A stretch of 64,000 nucleotides of DNA, from contig JAIXXN010000050.1 in assembly GCA_027490725.1 (NCBI GenBank), positions 1-64,000 on the forward strand. The letters are read 5' to 3'. The notes below the pieces were generated by a model. It ran no database searches. It saw only the letters and a program-made list of their open reading frames with translations, and was not told where the DNA came from. A program made the translations under genes and the position numbers. This DNA is from Oxalobacteraceae bacterium (GTDB taxonomy: Bacteria; Pseudomonadota; Gammaproteobacteria; Burkholderiales; Burkholderiaceae_D). Within the stretch, counting starts at the first letter, position 1, and every line of letters starts with the position of its first letter. Shown in pieces: positions 1-9,098 of the stretch.

Positions 1-783
1 ATCATGCACCGCGCCGACAAATTCGGTCTGGCGCAACTACACCAGTTGCGTGGCCGGGTCGGCCGCTCGCACCACCAGGCCTATGCCTATCTGCTGGTGA
101 CGGACATCGGCGCGCTGACCAAACAGTCGCAGCGCCGTCTCGACGCCATCCAGCAGATGGAAGAACTGGGCAGCGGCTTCTATCTGGCCATGCACGATCT
201 GGAAATTCGCGGTGCCGGTGAAGTGCTGGGCGATAATCAGTCGGGCGAAATGACGGAAATCGGCTTCCAGCTGTATTCCGACATGCTCAATGAAGCCGTG
301 CGCGCACTGAAAGCTGGCCGCGAACCGGATCTGGCAGCACCGCTGGCGACCACCACCGAAATCAATCTGCACGTCCCTGCTCTGCTACCCGCAGACTTCT
401 GCGGTGACGTACACGAACGTCTGTCCATCTACAAGCGTATGGCCAACTGCAATGCTCAAGACAAAATCGACGACTTGCAGGAAGAACTGATCGACCGCTT
501 CGGCAAACTGCCGGATCCCGTCAAGGCCCTGATCGAAACCCACCGCCTGCGCATCGCCGCCAAGACTGTCGGCATCATCAAGATCGATGCCCACACCGAA
601 GCGGCCAGTCTGCAATTCATGGCCAAGCCGCCGATAGACCCGATGCGCATCATCGAACTGATACAGAAGAACCGCCAGATCAAACTGGCCGGACAGGACA
701 AGCTCAAAATTACCGTGGCCATGCCCGATCTGGCCAGCCGCGTGGCGCAGATCAAAGGCGCGATCAAGCAGCTGACGCCCTGA
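1..783 (+). CDS. mfd: Transcription-repair coupling factor Mfd, C-terminal part (5' end outside window)
   Basis: This is the last 260 residues of Mfd, the ATP-driven translocase that removes RNA polymerase stalled at DNA lesions and recruits UvrA. The reading frame is open from the first base, so the gene begins upstream of the window. Residues near the start (ADKFGLAQLHQLRGRVGRS) are helicase motif VI of the RecG/Mfd translocase module. The following stretch (GSGFYLAMHDLEIRGAGEVLG) is the usual TRG-type segment. The rest corresponds to the C-terminal regulatory domain that contacts UvrA. The family assignment rests on these motifs. The stop is a TGA, and serB follows 78 bases later on the same strand. 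RecG shares the helicase motifs but lacks this C-terminal domain. Confidence 0.93.
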   Translation: MMHRADKFGLAQLHQLRGRVGRSHHQAYAYLLVTDIGALTKQSQRRLDAIQQMEELGSGFYLAMHDLEIRGAGEVLGDNQSGEMTEIGFQLYSDMLNEAVRALKAGREPDLAAPLATTTEINLHVPALLPADFCGDVHERLSIYKRMANCNAQDKIDDLQEELIDRFGKLPDPVKALIETHRLRIAAKTVGIIKIDAHTEAASLQFMAKPPIDPMRIIELIQKNRQIKLAGQDKLKITVAMPDLASRVAQIKGAIKQLTP

Positions 784-861
784 GTCGGCAGCATGAACCC
801 TGAGCCCCTGACTGAATCCGGAATCAACACCCAACACGCTGTTAACAATATGGAAAAGACT

Positions 862-1707
862 ATGACGAATCTGGTGCTGCAAGGCCTGGGCGACTGTAAA
901 GCGCAACTGGAACAGGTAGCCGCACTGGCCGCTCCGGCCAGCAGCCACTGGCTAAGCGACACCGCGCTGCGCTGCGAGGGCGTGGCACTCACCGAGGCAC
1001 TGCGCCAGACCATCGCTGCGGCGGCACTGGCAGCACAGCTGGATGCCAGCTACGATCCGGCACAGCGCAAGATGAGCGACTTCAAACTGGTCGCTATGGA
1101 CATGGATTCCACCCTGATCACCATCGAATGTATCGACGAGATCGCCGATATGCAGGGCCTGAAAGCACAGGTGTCGGAAATCACCGAAGCAGCCATGCGT
1201 GGCGAACTGGATTTCTCGGCCAGCCTGAAACGCCGCGTAGCGCTGCTCAAGGGGCTCGATGCCACTGCACTGGAACGGGTCTATGAAGAGCGCTTGCAGC
1301 TGTCGCCCGGTGCGGAAGTGATGCTGAAGGCAGTGCAGCAGGCCGGCCTGAAAACCTTGCTGGTTTCCGGTGGTTTCACCTTCTTCACGGCGCGCCTGAA
1401 ACAGCGTCTGGGTCTGGATTACACCCATGCCAATGAGCTGGAAATTGTCGATGGTCGTCTGACCGGCAACGTGATTGGCGGTATCGTCGATGCGGAAGAG
1501 AAGAAACGTACTGTGGAGCGGGTGTGCGCCGAATTGCAGATCGCCCCGAGTCAGGCGATCGTCATGGGTGATGGCGCCAACGACCTGAAAATGATGAGCA
1601 TTTCCGGCATGTCGGTCGCGTTCCGCGCCAAGCCGGTAGTGCGCGAGCAGGCCAGCGTGGCGCTCAATTTCGTCGGTCTGGACGGTATCCTGCCGCTGCT
1701 GGCCTGA
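862..1707 (+). CDS. serB: Phosphoserine phosphatase SerB
   Basis: SerB is a HAD-superfamily phosphatase that dephosphorylates O-phospho-L-serine in the last step of serine biosynthesis. With the start used here the protein has 281 residues. HAD motif I is D80-M-D82-S-T, with D80 as the expected nucleophile. The cap region follows (ECIDEIADMQG, AAMRGELDF), then motif II (LLVSGGFTFF) and motif III (VMGDGANDLKMM). The ATG at 862 was chosen because GGAAAAG lies just upstream of it. The in-frame ATG at 850 and the far upstream start have no ribosome-binding site. The N-terminal ~70 residues are a short, weakly conserved extension, as in other betaproteobacterial SerB proteins. It faces the phosphatase gene at 1720-2208 tail to tail. 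Confidence 0.92.
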   Translation: MTNLVLQGLGDCKAQLEQVAALAAPASSHWLSDTALRCEGVALTEALRQTIAAAALAAQLDASYDPAQRKMSDFKLVAMDMDSTLITIECIDEIADMQGLKAQVSEITEAAMRGELDFSASLKRRVALLKGLDATALERVYEERLQLSPGAEVMLKAVQQAGLKTLLVSGGFTFFTARLKQRLGLDYTHANELEIVDGRLTGNVIGGIVDAEEKKRTVERVCAELQIAPSQAIVMGDGANDLKMMSISGMSVAFRAKPVVREQASVALNFVGLDGILPLLA

Positions 1708-1719
1708 ATCAGGCTCGCA

Positions 1720-2208
1720 TCAAACGGGGCGCGTCCCCGTTTGCAACAAGCCGATAAGTCCATCCGATGCATCCTCGATGTAGTCGAGTACCAGATCGAA
1801 GCCGCGCCCGCCGCCGTAATACGGATCGGGCACTTCCAGCACTCCGCTCTGGCGGGCGTGCTGCATAAACAATCCCAGTTTGTGCTGGTGTTCGGGTGGA
1901 CAGGCAGCCTTCAGCAATTGCAGGTTGTGACTATCCATTGCCAGCACGTGATCGAATTCTTCAAAATCACTGGCGCGCACCTTGCGCGAGCGTTGCGCCG
2001 ACAGGTCGTAACCGCGCTTCGCAGCAAACTCCATGGAACGCGCGTCCGGTGGCTCGCCCACGTGGTAGCCATGCGTGCCAGCCGAATCGATCTCGATGTG
2101 CGCACTCAGACCGGCCGCTTCGACGCGCCGGCGAAATACCCCCTCCGCCGTCGGCGAACGGCAGATATTGCCCATGCAGACGAACAGCACCGCTACTTTT
2201 TCACGCAT
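1720..2208 (-). CDS. Low-molecular-weight protein-tyrosine phosphatase
   Basis: This 162-residue cytosolic phosphatase belongs to the LMW-PTP family. The P-loop is C11-MGNIC-R17-S, the C(X)5R signature with C11 as nucleophile. The general-acid Asp lies in the DPYYGGG segment near the C-terminus. Family members remove phosphate from tyrosine residues, often on BY-kinases or other regulators, but the substrate cannot be read from this sequence. The ATG at 2208 is chosen because it places the P-loop right at the N-terminus, as in the family. A longer in-frame start would run into hisC. It is the last gene of a minus-strand row metC-hisC-phosphatase, 11 bases after the hisC stop. There is no kinase or exopolysaccharide gene beside it. 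Confidence 0.88.
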   Translation of the reverse strand: MREKVAVLFVCMGNICRSPTAEGVFRRRVEAAGLSAHIEIDSAGTHGYHVGEPPDARSMEFAAKRGYDLSAQRSRKVRASDFEEFDHVLAMDSHNLQLLKAACPPEHQHKLGLFMQHARQSGVLEVPDPYYGGGRGFDLVLDYIEDASDGLIGLLQTGTRPV

Positions 2209-2219
2209 GGTAGGCTCGC

Positions 2220-3275
2220 TTACAGGATGGACTTGAGGGCCGCCACCAGCTGCATGCATTCCTCATCGGTGCCGATCGAAATACGCAGAAACTGGTCAAT
2301 GCGCGCCTGTTTGAAATGGCGCACCAGAATCGCCCGCTCGCGCAGGCCGGCGGCCAGCGTGGCGCCATCATGCCCACTGTGGCGGGCAAATACGAAGTTG
2401 GCCTTGGAGGGCAGCACTTCGAAGCCCAGCGCCTGCAACTGCCCGGTCAACCAACTGCGACTGGCAATGATCGCCTGCGCAGTCTGCTGGGTGTAAGCCT
2501 CGTCCTCGATGGCCGCCACCGCGCCAGCCTGCGCAACCTGTCCCAGTGGGTAGCAGTTAAAGCTGTTCTTGACACGTTCCAGACCGGCGATCAGGTCGGC
2601 GTGACCGAGTGCGAATCCAACCCGCAGACCAGCCAGCGAACGCGATTTCGACAGCGTCTGCACCACCAGCAGATTGTCGTAGCGATCGACCAGCGTGGCG
2701 GCGCTCTCGCCGCCAAAATCGACATACGCTTCATCGATCACCACCACCTGATCCGGGTGGGCCTGCAGCAGTGCTTCGATTTGCGTTAGCGGCAGCGCAA
2801 TGCCGGTCGGCGCATTCGGATTGGCGATGATCACCGCGCCGCAAGGCTGGCAATAATCATTTATATCGATCTCGAACTGCGCATTCAGCGGCACTTGCCG
2901 CGCCTCGATGCCATACAGGCTGCAATAGGTGGGATAAAAACTGTAGCTGATGTCCGGCGTCAGCAAGGGCAGATCGTGCTTGAGCAGCGCGTGGAAGGTA
3001 TGCGCCAGCACCTCGTCCGAGCTATTCCCGACGAATACCTGTTCACGGCGCAGGCTGAAATGGCCAGCTATCGCATCCTTCAATACAGCATTCGACGGAT
3101 CCGAATATTTGCGCAACTGTTCGCCGGCCGCAGCCTGCATGGCCGCAATCGCGCGTGGCGACGGCGGATAAGGGTTTTCGTTGGTATTCAACTTGATCAG
3201 GCCGGGCATCTGCACCTGTTCGCCCGGCGTGTACGGCGTCAGGTCGTGGACCACGGCACTCCAGTAGCGGCTCAT
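2220..3275 (-). CDS. hisC: Histidinol-phosphate aminotransferase
   Basis: This PLP-dependent class I/II aminotransferase of 351 residues is expected to convert imidazole-acetol phosphate and glutamate to histidinol phosphate and 2-oxoglutarate. Visible signatures are [12 protein letters not shown] near residue 30, the NPNAPTG segment near 152, the DEAYVDF motif near 181 and the PLP lysine K210 in [14 protein letters not shown]. The start at 3275 forms an ATGA overlap with the metC stop and has GGAGG a few bases upstream, inside the metC coding end, so the two are translationally coupled. A longer in-frame start near 3371 is rejected. It sits outside a his operon, so it could be a second HisC paralogue or act on another substrate such as aromatic amino acids. 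Confidence 0.85.
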   Translation of the reverse strand: MSRYWSAVVHDLTPYTPGEQVQMPGLIKLNTNENPYPPSPRAIAAMQAAAGEQLRKYSDPSNAVLKDAIAGHFSLRREQVFVGNSSDEVLAHTFHALLKHDLPLLTPDISYSFYPTYCSLYGIEARQVPLNAQFEIDINDYCQPCGAVIIANPNAPTGIALPLTQIEALLQAHPDQVVVIDEAYVDFGGESAATLVDRYDNLLVVQTLSKSRSLAGLRVGFALGHADLIAGLERVKNSFNCYPLGQVAQAGAVAAIEDEAYTQQTAQAIIASRSWLTGQLQALGFEVLPSKANFVFARHSGHDGATLAAGLRERAILVRHFKQARIDQFLRISIGTDEECMQLVAALKSIL

Positions 3276-4441
3276 TGCAGCACCTCCAGCGCGTGTTCGA
3301 CGTCGGCAATCAGATCGTGCACATCCTCCAGACCGACATTGAAGCGCACCAGCTGGCCCTGATGCGGCCAATCCTTGCGCATGCTCTGGATCCGGTAAGG
3401 CATCACCAGACTGTTGGCGCCACCCCAGCTATAGCCGATCTTGAACAGTTGCAGGGTGTCGATAAAGCGGTCGGTCTGCGCTTCCGTGTAGCGCTCATCG
3501 AAAATCACCGAAAACAGACCACCGGCTCCCGTAAAGTCGCGCTTCCAGATAGCGTGACCGGGACAATCGGTGAAGGCCGGATGCAGCACCTTCACAATCT
3601 CTGGCCGCGCCTGCAACCAGGCAGCCAGCTTGCGTGCGGCCGCATCATGCGCATCGAAACGCATGCGCATGGTCGGCAAACCGCGCGACACCAGATACGC
3701 ATCGTCCGCCCCCACCCCCATCCCGAGCCGCATATGAGCCAGCGCGATCTTGTCGTGTAGCGCACGGTCGCGGGTAATCACAGCGCCCATCAGCACGTCG
3801 GAACCGCCCGACTGGTACTTGGTAAGCGCCTGCATGATGATGTCCACGCCCAGATCGAAACCGCGCAGTGCCAGACCGGCCGACCAGGTATTATCCAGCG
3901 CGACCACCACGCCGCGCGCATGGGCCGCCGCGCAGATGGCCGGCAGATCCGGCACTTCCATCGACACCGAGCCCGGCGCTTCAGTCCAGATCAGACGGGT
4001 ATTCGGCTGGATCAGCGCGGCGATACCGGCACCGATCAGGGGATCGTAGTAGCGCGCGGTGATGCCGTAATCGGCCGACAGCCAGCGCCCCAGTTCGCGA
4101 TTCGGGTTGTAGACGTTATCGGGCAGCAGCACATCGTCGCCACTACGCAGCAAGCCCAGATCGACCATGGCAATCGCCGCCAGACCACTCGGCGCCAGCA
4201 GGCAGAACTTACCGTCTTCGATTTCCGCCAGACGCGCTTCCAGCGTGAAGGTAGTCGGCGTGCCGTGCAGGCCATAGGTATAGGCGTTCTTCTCTTTCCA
4301 CTGGCCCGAGCGCATGGCAGCGACGTTCTTGAACAGCACCGTGGAGGCATGATGGATCACCGCCGGAAAAGCAGCGAAGCCTTCCGGTGCACGGTAATCG
4401 GAATGAACGATGGTGCTCTGCAGGGATTTTTTAAGGGTCAT
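3272..4441 (-). CDS. metC: Cystathionine beta-lyase (Cys/Met metabolism PLP enzyme)
   Basis: This 389-residue PLP enzyme belongs to the Cys/Met metabolism family (cystathionine beta/gamma-lyase fold). The tyrosine/arginine region [10 protein letters not shown] near residue 55, the SGLAAI turn near 85, the D-N-T-W segment near 183 and the PLP lysine K208 in [12 protein letters not shown] are all visible. The short SGGSDV after the lysine and the overall pattern fit MetC-type cystathionine beta-lyases, which make homocysteine, pyruvate and ammonia from cystathionine. Related lyases of the family cannot be fully excluded. The start at 4441 ([10 protein letters not shown]) is preferred. The in-frame ATG at 4477 lies inside a terminator hairpin. 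The gene overlaps hisC by four bases. Confidence 0.82.
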   Translation of the reverse strand: MTLKKSLQSTIVHSDYRAPEGFAAFPAVIHHASTVLFKNVAAMRSGQWKEKNAYTYGLHGTPTTFTLEARLAEIEDGKFCLLAPSGLAAIAMVDLGLLRSGDDVLLPDNVYNPNRELGRWLSADYGITARYYDPLIGAGIAALIQPNTRLIWTEAPGSVSMEVPDLPAICAAAHARGVVVALDNTWSAGLALRGFDLGVDIIMQALTKYQSGGSDVLMGAVITRDRALHDKIALAHMRLGMGVGADDAYLVSRGLPTMRMRFDAHDAAARKLAAWLQARPEIVKVLHPAFTDCPGHAIWKRDFTGAGGLFSVIFDERYTEAQTDRFIDTLQLFKIGYSWGGANSLVMPYRIQSMRKDWPHQGQLVRFNVGLEDVHDLIADVEHALEVLQ

Positions 4442-4459
4442 GGTAGAAAGTTCGGACGT

Positions 4460-4492
4460 AAAAAAAAGGCGGCCCATGTCTGGTCCGCCTTT
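4460..4492 (-). terminator. Rho-independent terminator after rimO
   Basis: An eight-base-pair stem AAAGGCGG/CCGCCTTT (4485-4492 with 4465-4472) with a 12-base loop is followed, reading on the minus strand, by a run of T down to 4460. It lies 18 bases after the rimO stop and only about 18 bases before the metC start, so it ends rimO transcripts or attenuates read-through into metC. Confidence 0.8.
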
Positions 4493-4510
4493 ATTATAGG
4501 TTTGATTCGC

Positions 4511-5929
4511 TTATTGCGCCTCGCCCCACAGATCGTGGGCGTCGGAGGTGGTGATCTTGACGTCGACAAACTGGCCGACAGCCAGCTTTTTGTGCGGTTC
4601 GTAAGGTGGTTTCACGTACACCACGCCATCGATTTCCGGTGCATCGGCGCTGGAACGGCCAATGCCGCCAGTGCGATTCACTTCATCGATCAGCACCCGT
4701 ACGGTCTTGCCGACTTTGGCTTTCAGACGGTTGCGCGAAATTTCTTCCTGCAGCAGCATGACCCGGCCACGACGCTCTTCGCGCAGTTCTTCCGGCACCG
4801 GGTTCGCCAGTTCGTTGGCGGTCGCGCCTTCGACTGGCGAATAGGCGAAGCACCCAAGGCGGTCGATCTGGGCTTCCTTGAGGAAGTCCAGCAGGTATTC
4901 GAATTCTGCGTCAGTCTCGCCCGGGAAACCGGCGATGAAGGTCGAACGGATGGTCAGATCCGGATTCATCGCGCGCCATGCCTGGATACGGTCGAGATTT
5001 TTCTCGCCACTGGCTGGGCGCTTCATACGCTTGAGTACTTCCGGGTGCGCGTGCTGCATCGGAATGTCGAGGTAAGGCAGAATGTGGCCATCGCCCATCA
5101 TCGGAATGATCTGGTCGACATGCGGGTAAGGATAAACATAGTGCAGACGGATCCAGGCGCCATACGACTTGGCCAGTTCGCCCAGCGCTTCGGTCAGCTG
5201 GGTCATATGGGTCTTGATCGGACGGCCGTTCCAGAAACCGGTACGGAATTTCACGTCCACGCCATACGCCGAGGTGTCTTGCGAAATCACCAGCAGCTCT
5301 TTCACGCCGGATTTGAACAGGTTCTCTGCTTCCAGCATCAGGTCCGCAATCGGACGCGACACCAGATCACCACGCATCGACGGGATGATGCAGAAGCTGC
5401 AGCGATGGTTGCAACCTTCGGAAATTTTCAGATAGGCATAGTGCTTAGGCGTCAGTTTCACGCCTTGTGCCGGAATCAGGTCCAGGAAAGGCTCGTGCGG
5501 CTTCGGCAGGTGCAGGTGCACGGAATCCATCACTTCGGCCAGTGCATGCGGGCCGGTCACGGCCAGCACTTTCGGGTGCACCTTCATGATGATGTCGTCG
5601 CCCGAGGCGTCTTTTTTCGCGCCCAGACAGCCAGTCACAATCACTTTGCCGTTTTCGGCCAGCGCTTCACCAATCGCGTCCAGCGATTCCTGCACCGCAG
5701 CGTCGATAAAGCCGCAGGTGTTGACGATCACCAAGTCGGCGCCATCGTAGGACTTGGCCGTTTCATAGCCTTCGGCGCGCAGCTGGGTCAGAATCTGTTC
5801 GGAGTCCACCAGCGCCTTAGGGCAGCCGAGCGAGACGAAGCCGACCTTCGGCGCAGCGCCACCGGGCTGGCTGCCAGTGCTGGCGGCGGCGCCAGCCTGC
5901 TTGTTACGGGAGAGAGGTTGCGATTGCAT
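4511..5929 (-). CDS. rimO: Ribosomal protein S12 methylthiotransferase RimO
   Basis: RimO is a radical-SAM methylthiotransferase that modifies an aspartate of ribosomal protein S12. The 472 residues contain the three MTTase-domain cysteines (C36 in [13 protein letters not shown]72 in NTCGFID, C101 in GCLG). They are followed by the radical-SAM CxxxCxxC cluster ligands C173, C177 and C180 ([14 protein letters not shown]). The [10 protein letters not shown] and IIPSMRG motifs distinguish RimO from the related MiaB. The C-terminus carries a TRAM-like domain ([30 protein letters not shown]). The N-terminal ~25 residues are a low-complexity extension. It is transcribed alone toward metC and ends at a strong hairpin terminator. 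Confidence 0.95.
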   Translation of the reverse strand: MQSQPLSRNKQAGAAASTGSQPGGAAPKVGFVSLGCPKALVDSEQILTQLRAEGYETAKSYDGADLVIVNTCGFIDAAVQESLDAIGEALAENGKVIVTGCLGAKKDASGDDIIMKVHPKVLAVTGPHALAEVMDSVHLHLPKPHEPFLDLIPAQGVKLTPKHYAYLKISEGCNHRCSFCIIPSMRGDLVSRPIADLMLEAENLFKSGVKELLVISQDTSAYGVDVKFRTGFWNGRPIKTHMTQLTEALGELAKSYGAWIRLHYVYPYPHVDQIIPMMGDGHILPYLDIPMQHAHPEVLKRMKRPASGEKNLDRIQAWRAMNPDLTIRSTFIAGFPGETDAEFEYLLDFLKEAQIDRLGCFAYSPVEGATANELANPVPEELREERRGRVMLLQEEISRNRLKAKVGKTVRVLIDEVNRTGGIGRSSADAPEIDGVVYVKPPYEPHKKLAVGQFVDVKITTSDAHDLWGEAQ

Positions 5930-5973
5930 GATAGGTCTTGAGATACGCTGAAAAAAGTGACGAGCAATCGGGC

Positions 5974-5979
5974 ATTATA
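5974..5979 (-). promoter_or_regulatory. Putative -10 element upstream of rimO
   Basis: A perfect TATAAT on the minus strand lies 45 bases before the rimO start. No good -35 box is seen at 16-18 bases spacing, so this is a candidate only. Confidence 0.4.
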
Positions 5980-6068
5980 CCCGATTCTCCCTATCCCACA
6001 CTGGCGCCGTGATAGGATGGCAAGCCGCCTGCGAGGCGGCCAATCACAGTCAACCAGGGGGAATTATC

Positions 6069-7088
6069 GTGGCAACGCTGAAAGACGTGGCAACTCTGGC
6101 AGGAGTCGGCATGTCCACTGCCTCGCGCGCCATTTCCGGCAAAGGTCCGGTGTCTGCCGAGGCACTGCGCAAGGTGCAGGCAGCCGTCGAACAGCTGCGT
6201 TTTCGCCCCTCGTCGATCGGCCGCTCACTGTCTACCCAGTCGCTGGGCATCATTGGCATCTACACGCCCTCCTTCTTCGGCGCCTATTACGGCACCATCC
6301 TGCAGCAGACCGACATCGAACTGCGTGCCATCCGGCGCCACGTGGTGGTAGCCAGCGGTTGCGGCGACGGCAACCGGCGCGACGAGACCATCGAAGCCGT
6401 GAAATTCCTGATCGACCGCGATTGCGATGGCATCGTGGTGCTGGCGCACGATCTGCGCGAAGAAGATATGCAGTTGCTGCAGGCGATGCACGCAAAAATC
6501 GCCTTCCTCAACCGGCACAACCCGCACGCGCCGGAAACCTCGTTCTGCCCCGACCACTTCCATGGCGGCGAACTGGCTGCTCAGGCACTACTGGCGGCCG
6601 GCCATCGCCAACTGGCGGTGATCTCGGGCCCTCCGGACGCTTACGACAATCGCGCGCGCATCAACGGCTTTTTCGCCGAACTGGAGCGCAACGCCATCAA
6701 GCGCGACGCGGTGCGGCTGGTGACGTCGGATTTTTCACGCGAAGGCGGGTACGCGGCCGCCCAGCAGTTACTGCAAGGTGAGCGTGACTTCACGGCTGTA
6801 TTCTGCGCCAATGACGAAATGGCGGTCGGCGCCCTGTCCTGCCTGCAGCGACGCGGAATCAGCGTGCCGGAGGACGTGTCCGTGATCGGCTATGACGACG
6901 ATTACACGGCCGAATATGCGACACCTGGCTTGACGTCGGTCCACATTCCCATGCGCGAGGTGACCCGCAACGCGGTGCGCTGGCTGCTCAATCTGTGCTA
7001 CGGCAGCGGCCACGAGATCGTGCGCGAATTCCCGATCACGGTCTCGTATCGCGCCACGCTGGCCGGGCCACGCTGGCCAACCCGGTAA
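6069..7088 (+). CDS. LacI-family transcriptional regulator
   Basis: This 339-residue regulator has an N-terminal LacI helix-turn-helix (ATLKDVATLAGVGMSTASRAISGKGPVS, residues 2-29) with its hinge helix near residues 45-58. A periplasmic-binding-protein-like effector domain follows, with IIGIYTPSFFGAYYG at its start. The GTG at 6069 is the likely start: it follows AGGGGGA at good spacing and puts the helix-turn-helix at the very N-terminus. The upstream ATG at 6009 would add an unrelated 20 residues. It is tail to tail with the sugar-transport ATPase gene, only two bases apart. By context it probably represses the beta-glucosidase/sugar ABC operon. A LacI-type palindrome at 12763-12780, in front of that operon, is a good operator candidate. 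The inducer is unknown. Confidence 0.9.
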   Translation: MATLKDVATLAGVGMSTASRAISGKGPVSAEALRKVQAAVEQLRFRPSSIGRSLSTQSLGIIGIYTPSFFGAYYGTILQQTDIELRAIRRHVVVASGCGDGNRRDETIEAVKFLIDRDCDGIVVLAHDLREEDMQLLQAMHAKIAFLNRHNPHAPETSFCPDHFHGGELAAQALLAAGHRQLAVISGPPDAYDNRARINGFFAELERNAIKRDAVRLVTSDFSREGGYAAAQQLLQGERDFTAVFCANDEMAVGALSCLQRRGISVPEDVSVIGYDDDYTAEYATPGLTSVHIPMREVTRNAVRWLLNLCYGSGHEIVREFPITVSYRATLAGPRWPTR

Positions 7089-7090
7089 GG

Positions 7091-8197
7091 CTACAGACGC
7101 AACTCGCTAACGCCATCAAACAATGAGATCCGCTGGGGGCGGATGGAGAACCCGATCTGCTGCTCGGTCTCGATGGGCCGGCCATCCTGCACGATGCCCG
7201 CCACCGGCGTGCCATGCAGGTCGAGCCACACCACCCGGTGCGCCCCCATCGCTTCAATCAGCGTGACCTGCGCGGTCTGGCCGGCCAGACCTGCTGCGCC
7301 CACGCTCGTGGCTCCAGCAGGATTGCCGATCTCGATATCCTCCGGACGCACGCCAAGCACACAGGCCTGCCCATCCTGCGGGGCCACGGCAAAACCGTAA
7401 TCCGACACATCCAGCGTCAGATGCGGATTCGAGAACCGCACCCGCCCTGCCTGCGTCGACAGCTCGCCCTTGAACAGGTTCATGCCCGGTGAACCGAGGA
7501 AGGTCGCCACAAACAGATTGGCCGGACGGCTATAGATTTCATCCGGCGTATCGAACTGCTGCACCACCCCGCCTTTCATCACAGCCATGCGCTGCGCCAG
7601 TGTCATGGCTTCCACCTGATCATGGGTCACATAAATCATGGTCGCGCCAAGTTGCTTGTGCAGCTGCTTGAGTTCGCGACGCAGTTCCGTGCGCAGTTTG
7701 GCGTCCAGATTCGAGAGTGGCTCATCGAACAGCATCACCTGCGCCTCGCGCACAATGGCGCGACCGATGGCGACCCGCTGTCGCTGACCACCGGACAGAT
7801 TGGCCGGTTTGCGCGTCAGTAGCGGCCCGAGTTGCAGCATATCGGCAGCGCGCGCCACCCGCCGCGCAATTTCCGCTTTCGGCGTACCGCTGATGCGCAG
7901 TCCGAAGGACATATTCGCCTCTACATTCATGGTCGGATATAGCGCATACGACTGGAACACCAGCGCAATCCCGCGGTCTTTCGGATCGGCCCAGGTCATA
8001 TCCTTGCCACCAATCTCGATCTGCCCGCTGCTACTATCAATCAGTCCCGCAATGCTGTGCAGCAGCGTCGACTTGCCGCAACCGGAAGGCCCCAGCAGCA
8101 CCACGAATTCGCCCGCTTGCACATCCAGATTCAGCCCTTCAATCACGGTGTTCCCACCCAGCTCGATCTTCAGATCCCGTATTGCTACATTTGACAT
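7091..8197 (-). CDS. Sugar ABC transporter ATP-binding protein (MalK/UgpC/MsmK type)
   Basis: This is the cytoplasmic ATPase of a carbohydrate importer, 368 residues. The Walker A motif is G36-PSGCG-K42-S-T, the ABC signature is L134-SGGQ, and Walker B ends in D158-E159-P. The C-terminal ~130 residues form the OB-fold/TOBE-type regulatory domain typical of the MalK branch (LGVRPEDIEIG; AQVTLIEAMGAHRVVWLDLHG). It has AAAGGA before its ATG and starts 17 bases after the inner permease gene. Such ATPases are often shared between several sugar transporters. Here it is the last gene of a five-gene minus-strand operon with its own permeases, binding protein and a beta-glucosidase. Confidence 0.93.
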   Translation of the reverse strand: MSNVAIRDLKIELGGNTVIEGLNLDVQAGEFVVLLGPSGCGKSTLLHSIAGLIDSSSGQIEIGGKDMTWADPKDRGIALVFQSYALYPTMNVEANMSFGLRISGTPKAEIARRVARAADMLQLGPLLTRKPANLSGGQRQRVAIGRAIVREAQVMLFDEPLSNLDAKLRTELRRELKQLHKQLGATMIYVTHDQVEAMTLAQRMAVMKGGVVQQFDTPDEIYSRPANLFVATFLGSPGMNLFKGELSTQAGRVRFSNPHLTLDVSDYGFAVAPQDGQACVLGVRPEDIEIGNPAGATSVGAAGLAGQTAQVTLIEAMGAHRVVWLDLHGTPVAGIVQDGRPIETEQQIGFSIRPQRISLFDGVSELRL

Positions 8198-8214
8198 GCT
8201 TTATCCTTTAGCCT

Positions 8215-9096
8215 TTAACCTTTAACCGCGCCAGAGGCGATACCGCGTACAAACCAGCGGCCAGAAATGAAATACAGCGCCAGCGGAACCAGCGAGGTCA
8301 GAATAGTCGCCGCCATATTGACGTTGTACAAACGCTCACCGGTGGTGGTGTTGATGATGTTATTCAGCTGCACCGTCATCGGCAGATGGTCGGTACCGGC
8401 GAACACCAGACCGAGCAGGAAGTCATTCCAGATCCCCGTGACCTGCATGATCACCGCCACCACAATCACCGGGGTCGACATCGGCAGCATCAGTTGCAGG
8501 AAGATGCGCCAGAAACCGCCACCATCGATACGCGCCGCCTTGAACAGTTCCACCGGCAGCGCTGCATAGTAATTCCGGAACAGCAGCGTCATCACCGGCA
8601 TGCCGAAGATGGTGTGGATCAGGACTATCCCCGGCAGGGAACTAAACAGATTGAACGCGGCCAGCACCCGCACCAGCGGATAGATCATCACCTGTACCGG
8701 AATGAAAGCCCCCATCATCAGGATCGCAAACAGCAAGCCCGCACCGCGCGGACGCCAGAACGACAGCGCATAGCCATTCACGGCGCCGATCGCAATCGAC
8801 AGCACGGTACTCGGCACCACAATCGCCACCGAATTCCAGAAACCGCCACGAATGCCGGAGCATTCCAGTCCGGTACAGGCAGATTGCCATGCTTGCAGCC
8901 ACGGCTCCAGTGTCGGATGCTGCGGCAATGCGAACAGCATGCCGAGGCGGATTTCCTCCATCGGTTTCAGCGACGTCACCAGCATCACATACAGCGGCAA
9001 CAGGAAAAATAGCGCCGCCACCAGCAGAAAACCATACACACCAAGTCGGGCTGGCGTCCATGCCAGCGTACGGCGCGCTTTGAGCATCGCAGCCAT
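8215..9096 (-). CDS. Sugar ABC transporter permease (MalG-like)
   Basis: This inner-membrane permease has 293 residues and about six transmembrane segments. One is at residues 18-39 (GVYGFLLVAALFFLLPLYVMLV), then several follow through to the C-terminus (LTSLVPLALYFISGRWFVRG). The cytoplasmic EAA loop that docks on the ATPase is visible as FKAARIDGGGFWRIFLQLMLP. The C-terminus SGAVKG is characteristic of the MalG branch, and this gene usually follows the MalF-type gene, as here. It starts two bases after the preceding permease stop, with GGAAAA upstream of its ATG. Substrate specificity cannot be read from the permease; the neighbouring GH1 enzyme suggests a beta-linked oligosaccharide or glucoside. 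Confidence 0.92.
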   Translation of the reverse strand: MAAMLKARRTLAWTPARLGVYGFLLVAALFFLLPLYVMLVTSLKPMEEIRLGMLFALPQHPTLEPWLQAWQSACTGLECSGIRGGFWNSVAIVVPSTVLSIAIGAVNGYALSFWRPRGAGLLFAILMMGAFIPVQVMIYPLVRVLAAFNLFSSLPGIVLIHTIFGMPVMTLLFRNYYAALPVELFKAARIDGGGFWRIFLQLMLPMSTPVIVVAVIMQVTGIWNDFLLGLVFAGTDHLPMTVQLNNIINTTTGERLYNVNMAATILTSLVPLALYFISGRWFVRGIASGAVKG

Positions 9097-9098
9097 CG

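Noticed and set aside
3920..5941. Plus-strand open frame of 673 codons opposite metC and rimO
   Set aside because: Antisense shadow of two well-supported genes and reads through the rimO terminator.
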